Assembly (NCBI GenBank): GCA_025677835.1
Contig: JAIXMR010000075.1
Location: forward strand, 1-64,000
DNA: 64,000 nt
From: Sporodiniella umbellata
Lineage: Eukaryota; Mucoromycota; Mucoromycetes; Mucorales; Rhizopodaceae
Direction of reading: 5' to 3'
Shown here one piece after another: positions 55,701-64,000 of this stretch (the first letter of the stretch is position 1; each line of letters starts with the position of its first letter). The notes beneath the pieces were generated by a model. That model ran no database searches. It had not been told where the DNA came from and saw only the letters and a list, made by a program, of their open reading frames with translations. A program made the translations under genes and the position numbers.

Positions 55701-58700
55701 TTAAAAGATGCCTTCTTGGTATGAGCCACTCATGGCGCTGGAGGAACGCTCGGATTCCCAACGTAGTCTGAGCTCATCGATGCTACCACTGCTGTAACGT
55801 GCAGCTTTAGCCTGTGAGGCCCGTGTAGGGGTCTGAGAAAGGCGTGCAAACACATTCCCATTGGTAGGCGTTCCTGAACGGTCAATCAGGGAGACCGTCG
55901 GCATGGGTCGCTTCATACGCTGCATAGACACGCTAGGCATCAATTCGGCTTCGAGTTCTATCAGCGTGGGCTGACTGGGGGACAGCTGGAGTGACAGCTC
56001 GCGTAACGAAGTACGTCGACGGCTGAGGGATGGGGGCTGGAGAGGTGGAAGGCCGGCACGTAAGGACCCTTGCGAAGAATAGGTGTTGGATCCCTGAGAA
56101 GAGGGGTCAGATTGAAGGGAAGAGCGTCGGATATGGTTACTACGGATGGACGACGTGGACGATGCGCGGTCATTGGCATACCGGTTGAATTCGGCTGGAT
56201 TCATCATCGTCATAGGAATAGGCGAGCCTCCTGTACGTTGCTGCCATGATACTCGCTTCTGGATCATGTTGTAGAATCGATCTGGCGAAGGCGTCGTCTC
56301 TCGCCCAGAATAACCCAGCACGCTAGGCTTCTGCCGGTTCGCTACCGTCTGGCTGCTGGCACTGGGCACCAGCCCAAGAGGCGATGGCGGCGGCAAAAGT
56401 CGCTCTGTCTTGATCAGCCCTTCTGCTTCAGGCTCTGGCGTGCCTAACAAACCGCGTAGACCGTCTTCGTAAATCTTGTCAAAGATCGTGTTGCCACTGT
56501 TGGTAATGTAGTCTTCGATTTGGCTGTCTGTCCGATCCGAGCGTCGTCTTTGGCCGGCCTGCTCCAGGGTCCGGATCCGTCGTTCGTTCTCCACCGTGGT
56601 CATGATCGCCGCCCGTTTCATCACGATCAACGTACGGCGCAAGTCCTGGAGGCTCTTTTCCAAATTTTGCATCGTCATCTGCCGGCTGCATTCTCCCATG
56701 CGTGAATGGAGTATGTCTTCTACCAGGCCTTCGACCACGCACCGGCACTCGTCTACTTGGAGCGACTTGAGCAGCTTGAGCGTCGCGTCGTACACGAGCT
56801 CAGGCGCTGCATTCACCGGCACACTGAACTGCTCCTCCACTTGATCCACATCAGCCCACTCTTCGCAAGCGGGAGGATCCGTCAGGATATCGTCTGCAAA
56901 CGTCACCTTGCGTTTTTCTACAGGCGACCTTTCTGCTTCCTCAGCCTCCCCCGCAGCTTCAGACTGCAGCGATTTGATTCTCGCCGACAAGTACGCAATC
57001 TCCGCCTCGATCAGGTCCACCCGCTCCTCAGCCAAACCGATCGACAGGGTATCCATGGGTTGACCGGTGAGCGCTGCTGTCTCCTGTTCGGCCACCAAGA
57101 TCTCCTTGCGCTCTTGCATCAGCTCCAGCTTTTCAGACGCCAACCGCTCCCGTCTGAGCAGCAGTTGCTCCATCTCCACAATAGCCTGCTTTCCTTGGAT
57201 GTATTGACCCACCATCTTATCCAACAGTTGTTTCTTATGAGCGGCACGAATACCCACAGGTACCGGGTTCTTCTTTCTTCGTGGGGGACGATAACCGGGC
57301 AGATGACGCATGCCTCCCCGTCGTGCCACCGCGGCAAAACTCCCGCCAATCGCATGCGATACTTTGATCAACAGCTGTTCGTCCAACGTGCCACCTTCTC
57401 GCACGGCCTTCTTGACCAGATCTGTCAGCGCCTTGGTCTGGTTCTGGCTGGCTACAATCTCCTTGTCGCGTCGTTTCAGGGTCGTTTTCTGGCTTTCGTG
57501 TTCTCGTTCCAGCCGGAGTCGGGCGTGATTGGCTTCAGATTGCTGCCGTTGGAGTTTGCTGATCTTACGTTCCTGAAGAGCCATCTGTTCACGGACGCGC
57601 TCGCTTTCTTGCTTCATACGTTTTACCATACGTTTCTTTTCCGTCTTGAGTGTGTCCACATGCGCCCGTAGGGTTTTGAGAAGGGATTCCTGCTGGTTCT
57701 TGGTGGACTGCATATTGGCAATCGTACGCGTATAGTTGCGCTTGAGGTCGTGGATCTCCACTGCCAATGCCTTCATCTTGGCTTCGTAAGCGTTCCGGGT
57801 CTCCTGAAGCTGCTGCTTCTCTCGCTGAGCCCCGGCATCTGTACGGTTGGAGGCCACAATCTGTTGAGACTTGACCATCGCTTGATCTCGCTCGCCCTGA
57901 AGCATCGCCAGCTGTTCAGAAAGCCGTCCGATCTTGTCATCAAACTTGCGCCGCATGAATACGTACTTTGTCTCGGTCTTCTCCAGATGCGTCACCAGCT
58001 CCTCTTTTACTCGGATATCAGACTGGATCTGGTGTAGCATTCGCGTCAACTGCGGATTGTTCTTTTCCGCCGGAGCTACTGCCATCGTCGACCGTACCGG
58101 GTTGCCAGAAGAAGTCGAGAAGAAGTCAAGCTCATCCAGTAACGAAACGCTCTTCTTGGTCGTCATTGTGCTCTTGGAGACATGCGGCTCCCATGAGGGC
58201 ACAGACAGGGCTTCAATCTCCATCGAGATATCCAGCTCGCCCAGATCGTCAGGAGAAGGCGTTGCGGTATAGTTACCCTCGTCAGACTCCACACGCGCCA
58301 TAGCGGTAGAGAAAAGGTTCCCTTCTGCCTTTTCAAACGCTTCGAGCTCTTCTTCCCAGGACGGGCCTTCCATCGGCTTCAACAGATCAAGCACCTCCAT
58401 GCCTTTCTGGATTTCGGCCTTGGCTTTGGCAATACTCTGCTTGATTTCGTCTTGGAGCTCTTCGTTCACATAGCCTTCGTCTTCTTCACCTACAGCCTGT
58501 CGACCTGTCTTTTGGCTCGAAGAACGAGAAACCGCAGGGGAATGACGGACGGAGACTTTGGTCTTGCGCGCTACGATGGTGCCAGGCCCAGCGTTGGGAT
58601 GGCGTTTGCGTCGACTGCGTGTCGTACTGCTGTTGCTACTGCTGCCGTTCGTGCGACGTCGGGAAGAGGGCAAATGCTCAGGTACAGGGAGAGTGCGGGC

Positions 58701-60329
58701 GTGATGAAGCTGGTCGCGCGTATCAGACAGCTCATGGGTAAGCGCTTGAATTGTCTTTTGGTATTGAGCAATCAACGGGTGTGTCGTCACCGTCTTTTCG
58801 TCTGCCCCGTCCAGATCGCGTTCCATAAGAAGCGTGTCGCGTTCGCTGGTCAATTGGAGGACATGGCTGGACATCGTCTGCAAACGGTCTCGGAGTCGAT
58901 CGATCTCTTGTTTCAAAGGTCGCACCTCGTCAGATGTTCCCTCTGCACGCGCAGAAGCAAGCTCAAGCCTGAGCCGGGCAAGTTGCGATTTGAGCTGGTT
59001 GACTTCAATGGAAGAGCCGGCAAACTCTTGGTTGATAGTCACCCGGTTCTTGATGTTGCGGGCTCGATTAGCGTATTTGAGCGTGTTGAGAGTCTCCATA
59101 AAGTTCGAGTCTGAAGGAGAAACACAGGCCAGCATAAGCGTCTGGCTGTTGCCACCCAACGAATCCTGGAGTAGACGGGTCAGCTTACTGTCGCGATAAG
59201 GTACATGTGAGTTTTTTCGGGATTCATCACCTAGAGCGGAGATGACATTGCCCAGGGCCAATAAGCCGGCATTGATTGAAATACCTTCTTTGGCTCGGTC
59301 GCCTTGAGCGTTGGTTCTTTTCAACTACAGAAACAGATCAATCAACAAAGAACAGACAGATATAATACCTTACTCTTTCAGAGCCGGCAAGATCTACAAA
59401 GTGAAATTTGCTGGTCAGCATCGGTTCTTCTACTGACTTTTGGAGCTTTAAGATCACTGAAAACACAGCGTGTGATCGAGAAGAGACACTGTTCATGTCT
59501 GTAGACCCGGTCGTACGACAGAGCGAACCTTTCGCAAGGTAAGACATCAGTTCTTCTGGGCTTTTACAAGGCTCTTCTCTCACCCCACTCCAGTAGATGT
59601 TGCCTGCAATGTCTTCACGAATAGTGACCTCAGCCCCCTTCTTTTTCAGGGGATTCAACAAATCAATCAATTCTTCATTGTATAATTCCAGAAAGGAAAC
59701 GTAGACCTCATAGCTAAATTCTTGGTGGTTCTCAGCCTGGCGGTTGAGCTTTTCAAATAAATCCACCATGCAACGTGGTACAATACCTGTGATACCCAGT
59801 GAGTGTCATTCCCAACCAAAAAAAACATGAGATAATTCTTTATACCTTCATGTTCCGGATTCGTGGTGGATTCTAAACCAGTCCCCATACTAAAGGTCTT
59901 ACCTGAGCCTGTTTGACTACCACAAGAAACATAAGTCATGATGTCAGTCTATGCCTGTCTTACCCATAAGCTAGAATAGTCGCATTAAACCTAAAAAGCA
60001 AGTGCATCAGTATCGCACTGACTGTTTGTCTGCCTTACCCCTCAACAAATTTTTCCAGTAATGGGGCTGCTGCCTCCTTATAGACATCTCTTTGATGCGT
60101 TTCGCTGTTGAAAACATAGTCGTACGTAAAGGACTTGTCTGCTCCAACTAGAATCTGGGGCTCGTCTGGTATAAAACTTATGCATTCCGCGCAATTAGTC
60201 AATTGCTCTTTCTGTGTCAATGGCCTGACACGCAAACCAACCCTATAAACAAACAAAAAGAAAGGCGGTATGGGTTCTACATTCTCAAAAGATACAATCA
60301 CTGCTGTACCTTACTGCTGTTGACGCCAT
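55701..60329 (-). CDS. Kinesin-4-type motor protein (KIF4/KIF21-like), multi-exon
   Basis: Plus-end-directed microtubule motor; kinesin-4 proteins restrict microtubule growth and organise spindle midzones. ATG 60329 opens MASTAV, then RVGLRVRPL, a short exon [10 protein letters not shown]-loop [23 protein letters not shown], switch [12 protein letters not shown], switch [32 protein letters not shown] and [21 protein letters not shown] (both typical of kinesin-4), neck [13 protein letters not shown]. After it a ~1,100-residue stalk follows with coiled coils ([17 protein letters not shown], and around [17 protein letters not shown]), a basic Ser/Arg patch, and a Ser-rich tail ending QEGIF at TAA 55701-55703. 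Five introns are in the motor part; the last exon alone is 3.6 kb. About 1,450 aa. No WD40 repeats are seen, so it is closer to KIF4 than KIF21. Confidence 0.9.
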
Positions 60330-60598
60330 AAAGAATAGGTTGTTTTTGATAGATTTCTACTTTGCTCTCCTTTTCGGACGTAGATTGTATTGTGTTTACG
60401 CTTATTTGATATGTTTTGTTATCAACTGTGTTGTGTTTTAATCGCTATTTTTAAAGTTAAGGGGAAAGAAAAACAACAAAAAAAATTAATAAAAAAGAAA
60501 AAGGTTTTTGGGCTTGGATCATTCTTTAACATTTTTTTTTTTTTTTTTAATTTCATTGAGACACAAGATCTTTACTCCGGAGAAACAAATAGTGGTTC

Positions 60599-62173
60599 TT
60601 ATAAGGCAAAGTTTAAATCTTTAGCCACGAACTCTGATTTTTTTTCAATCCAGTCCAGCAGACCATAGTCAGCCCCGCCTCCTCCAGCGCCTGGGGATGT
60701 GACTTTTCTGTAGAGATTCTCCCTTGTCTGTTCAAAAAACCACCCATAGTGTTTTCCAGGTGATTTTTGCGATATCGTACTGTCCCACTCGAGCTCAGGA
60801 GCAATAAATTGGTGGTACGCCCAGATACGCTCGCCCAGGATCCGCTTATTAAACAGAACCTTGACGGTCTCGGTAATGTAGGATTCAAACTTGGTACGGA
60901 ATTTTTGGTTTTTGAGGAAGCCGTTGATAAACACCGCATCTGGATAACGTACTGGAAACTCCCGATAAGAATGATTGAGAATGTCCTTTTCCAAATTAAC
61001 ACCAAACGTAGCGTCGTAGTCATGACCAAGGTAGTACCATCGACCGTTTTCGGTATAATCCTTAAACGCTCCATCGTTCGTCTGCATCATCCAATACCCA
61101 TCCCAATGGCCGCCCAAATACTCCATCACCATAAACCGCATAAACTGATCGACATCAAACACATCCTGGTCAAACTGGTTCAGTGCTGCATCGTCTGTTA
61201 CATTCAGTGCCACAAAGGCCTTTGCTAACGACTGGATGGACGACTCATCTTCGGGCGAGCCCTTAGTGACTTTAAACATGGTATATTCGTCCTCTTCAAG
61301 CAGCTGGAAGCCAGCACCAGTGGCCCCATTGTAGAGTGGCCCCATTTCTTTGGGAGGATTGCCGCCATAAAAGTTGGCGTTGATATAGGAATACTTGGGA
61401 ATATCGTCCAGCATGTTGAACGTACCAAAGCCTTTGCCGTTGATAAACAGTCGAACCATATTGGCCTGGTTAGCATAGGTGCCCATCGCTCGAAGACAGT
61501 CTGCATACAGTTTTTCTCGCATCTGGGTGGGATCTTCTTCCATATGGCGTATCTTGAAATTGTTTCGATGGTTAATCGTGTCCCCTTTGTCAAAAGTCCA
61601 TCGCCATGACTGTTTTGCCGGATTGTTTACTTTGCCTGCGCCGGTAATACTGAACTTGACGTTTTTGAACGTTCGATAATAGTCTTTACCAATGATAGTT
61701 AGCTCCACTCGGAATTTCTTCTTGGGCACTGTCTTCACTAATCTCTCCATGTCACGTGTCTCTCCGTTCACAACGATAGTAGGAATATAGTTGGTATCAA
61801 ACAAGTCTGGATTTTTATCGGCTCGTGTCCAGTGCTTGCCGTTGTCTAGAGGACGTGGTAAATCTGTAATGTTGGCGTACGTAATCGGCCGACCAAAAAA
61901 ATCGTTCAGAGTCCTACTGGCTCCAGAAGGTAACGTACGAACAAACACCTCCTCTTCAGACTCTGTCAAATAGCTATAGGTGGTTGCTTTTCCCGTCTCA
62001 ACAGATCCTGTATACAGTGGAATATTGGGGGCCACAGGCTTTAGAGTCGTCAGAGCGCCTCCTACACTAACTTGGACTACTCTAGATTCTGGAGATATCA
62101 CGTAAAAATCTACCAAGGCTGCATGTGTAGCCGTTACCAAAAGGCCATAGATGCCAAAGGAAATTAAATGCAT
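60599..62173 (-). CDS. CotH-family secreted kinase-like protein
   Basis: Intronless, 524 aa from ATG 62173, which follows a T run on the coding strand and opens a signal peptide (MHLISFGIYGLLVTATHAA). The CotH domain is a protein-kinase-like fold first known from Bacillus spore coat. Family signatures: SWRWTFDKGD (substrate of the conserved K/R position), NNFKIRHMEEDPTQMREKLY, FINGKGFGTFNMLDDI, then MEYLGGHWDGYWMMQTNDG and WYYLGHDYDATFG with the metal-binding DYD. CotH proteins are expanded in Mucorales, where some paralogues are surface ligands for host cells. This copy lacks the hydrophobic C-terminal tail needed for a GPI anchor, so it looks secreted or periplasmic. It cannot be assigned to a numbered paralogue. 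Confidence 0.9.
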   Translation of the reverse strand: MHLISFGIYGLLVTATHAALVDFYVISPESRVVQVSVGGALTTLKPVAPNIPLYTGSVETGKATTYSYLTESEEEVFVRTLPSGASRTLNDFFGRPITYANITDLPRPLDNGKHWTRADKNPDLFDTNYIPTIVVNGETRDMERLVKTVPKKKFRVELTIIGKDYYRTFKNVKFSITGAGKVNNPAKQSWRWTFDKGDTINHRNNFKIRHMEEDPTQMREKLYADCLRAMGTYANQANMVRLFINGKGFGTFNMLDDIPKYSYINANFYGGNPPKEMGPLYNGATGAGFQLLEEDEYTMFKVTKGSPEDESSIQSLAKAFVALNVTDDAALNQFDQDVFDVDQFMRFMVMEYLGGHWDGYWMMQTNDGAFKDYTENGRWYYLGHDYDATFGVNLEKDILNHSYREFPVRYPDAVFINGFLKNQKFRTKFESYITETVKVLFNKRILGERIWAYHQFIAPELEWDSTISQKSPGKHYGWFFEQTRENLYRKVTSPGAGGGGADYGLLDWIEKKSEFVAKDLNFAL

Positions 62174-62655
62174 ACAAAAAAAAAAAAAAAGGTGACTAAA
62201 CAAAACAATTGAATCAGACAACCACACAAGCTCTATCGATATTTATATGAATCAAATTAAAGTTGTGTGTTTTAATATGTCATTGTTCTTTTTAGCAGTA
62301 AAATTCATCCGAGCGTCTTGTTGCAAAGAGAACTAATAAGTCTTTCTTTATTCCCATGTCTAATCAATGAGAAGCACTCTGGCTGAGAGTTGGTCTTACT
62401 TTTTTTTTTTAAAAAAAAAAAAGACTCCTATTTCTCTTCTTGTGTTGTACAGCATGTTGAACAGTTGCTATCTTTCATTTTTATGTGGAAGCCGTGCTGA
62501 AAAAGTACCAACGAGCTTTTTTATTCTTGATCTTGGGTTATTCGGAAATTTTCTTTGCTTAAGCTCGCAGGTAGCGTTAAAAAAAAAAAAAAAAAATAGG
62601 CTATTTACTAAAGCGTATACCCTCAATTTATTCGGTTCAGTTATAAATACATTGG
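62174..62655. other. Intergenic, no gene seen
   Basis: Promoter region of the CotH gene plus the 3' flank of the last gene, with A/T runs at 62401-62422 and 62580-62596. Confidence 0.5.
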
Positions 62656-64000
62656 TTAAATAATTGTATTGGTTAAAGTGCGACCATTCCCTTGCAAACC
62701 AACACTCTCTACCTCTAATCGCATAATATCACGAAGCTCAAGTAACAGTTGGTTGATCAAAGTTGCGTCAGGCAATTCCAAAGGAGGAACCTCAAACATC
62801 GACTTGATTCTAACAATACGTCTCTTGAAATTGGCCATAGATACTATTTGTTCTGGATCCTGTTCTCGTTTTACAAGATCGTGGTTTCCAATCTCGTCCA
62901 ACTATTACAGAAAAAAAAAAAAAGGGTAAGCAATGAAATAGCAGTCTTCTCTCTTTTCTAACCTTCTCCAACAGGTCTTCCAGAAGAATATGCCATTCAT
63001 AAGCATTGACTACCACCGCTTCGCTACGAGACACAAACAGAAACTGTAGTAGAGATAGAAACATATCCCAGATAGGCACTCCTACACTCCCAGTCTATCA
63101 ACAGCAAGTCAGTACGTATGGTCAAACGTTTCTTTTGTTGTTTACAATGAATAAAGAGGCAACTTCGATTTTTTCCATTGTCCTTCTTAAAGAAGGCCAT
63201 ATAGAAAACCAAAACGAGGATTGATTTACATCCTGCAAATCACCCACACTATTACACCTTAACTTTAATAGAGCCCAAGTTCGAATCAAAATAAAGCAAA
63301 GAAGCAGAACCTCGTTGGACCGGTTGTACAAAAAGTTAGGATCAGGGTGATGGTAGTCAATTTTGACGTTATTAAGGGTTTGCACTAAAAGATCAACCAC
63401 GGTTGTTTCATAATCCAGAATCTTTAGAAGTAAAATATCTACGCCCTCGCTGAGTAGTACTAACACAAACCAGTTCAAGAAACGAAGACATTCCGGAGTC
63501 TCTTCAAGCTAAAACAAGCATTAGTAAGTGAATACATTCTTTTAGAGTCACCTTTAACATTCCAAGGACACGCGTCACTTGCTCAGCATCTTTTGAACAT
63601 TGGTGAACCACCAAGTGAGAAGCGATAGTGTATACTTTAAAGTCTTTTTTGGTAAACTGTTGACTGGTAGACGACAGCTTTAGAAAGTGAACCAGGGGAG
63701 CCAACATAGGCTCTAATCTTTTATCAAAATAATTCGTCTGTCCAGGGTCAATCTTAGCATACCATGACTGCCCTATAGGCTTGACGTTCCATAAAATGAG
63801 CTCTAATAACATCTGCATTGTCTCTTTGTTAGTTCGGTTAGATAGTGTCAAATAGCTTCTAGTTTCTTCCAGTAACGTATCTACAAAAATGTTGTTTTTT
63901 GGCGCTGTAGGTATAGCAGCTACAGAGGTATAAGCAGCCAAAAGTAATGCAGCCGTTTTTGCTTGTATTTGGCAATGCTGAAGACCATGTCTGAGAACAG
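62656..64000 (-). CDS. 3' part of a large helical protein, unknown
   Basis: The gene enters from the right edge and ends at TAA 62656-62658. Coding blocks on the minus strand: ~63941-63553 (ETMQMLLELILWNVKPIG, then a helical stretch), ~63510-63230 (LEETPECLRFLNWFVLVLLS, LLCFILIRTWALLKLR, SSFWFSIWPSLRR), ~63090-62965 (VGVPIWDMFLSLLQFLF, EWHILLEDLLEK) and ~62904-62656 (LDEIGNHDL to NGRTLTNTII). The content is almost wholly helical and Leu-rich, like HEAT/ARM-type scaffold proteins. No catalytic motif visible. No family recognised; the N-terminus is outside the window. Intron limits are approximate. Confidence 0.65.

Noticed and set aside
56706..57671. 321-codon open frame on the plus strand inside the kinesin gene
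   Set aside because: It is antisense to a highly conserved-looking kinesin stalk exon in GC-richer DNA, where stops are rare; its product looks like a compositional shadow (Leu/Arg/His-rich).
1..64000. tRNA, rRNA, CRISPR array or replication origin
   Set aside because: No cloverleaf-like sequence, rRNA segment or repeat-spacer array was recognised by reading; a tRNAscan-SE and Infernal run would be decisive.

Overview
The window looks like nuclear DNA from an early-diverging filamentous fungus, most likely Mucorales (Mucoromycota). The reasons are AT-rich intergenic DNA full of long A/T runs, genes split by many short GT-AG introns (about 40-80 nt) with CTAAC/CTGAC-like branch sites, a secreted CotH-family kinase, and a gene set that is otherwise ordinarily fungal (hybrid histidine kinase, GATA factor, NPR3, eIF3j, kinesin-4). 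The assignment is inferred from gene content; no species is claimed.

Layout. 1-13 kb is gene-poor: a truncated GAS2-domain gene, a small unknown gene, a small intronless homeodomain gene in a large desert, and a ~1.5 kb element with ~400-bp inverted arms (8922-10421). At 10.7-13.3 kb are two divergent intron-rich genes that are easily missed as open frames: an inorganic pyrophosphatase (8 exons) and an Aven-like gene (5 exons). 13.4-23.2 kb holds membrane and trafficking/nutrient genes: a two-TM unknown, GPHR (Golgi pH regulator), a small TM unknown, a Vezatin/Inp2-like protein, a Tvp15/COPI-associated protein, and NPR3 of the GATOR1/SEACIT complex. 24.9-33.4 kb is a tandem array of three paralogous cytochrome P450 genes with near-identical TATAAATAC boxes.

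33.7-38.6 kb is a hybrid histidine kinase (PAS-PAS-HK-REC, minus strand). 39-44 kb holds a short unrecognised spliced gene, the mitochondrial-type HemK/MTQ1 methyltransferase and a probable decaying gene. 44.3-54.3 kb carries eIF3j, a GATA factor, asparagine synthetase with a Gcn4/AP-1-type site upstream, a coiled-coil unknown, a methyltransferase with an N-myristoylation motif and a PAK/STE20-like kinase. 55.7-64 kb, all minus strand, has a kinesin-4, a CotH-family secreted protein and the 3' part of a large helical unknown.

No rRNA, tRNA, CRISPR or intact autonomous transposon was recognised. Exon coordinates were assembled by eye from splice signals, reading phase and family alignment and need transcript support. 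The most unusual items are the inverted-arm element, the P450 array with intron loss in one copy, the palindromic pair of TGAGTCA/TGACTCA sites at 49.68 kb, and the interrupted gene at 43.7 kb.
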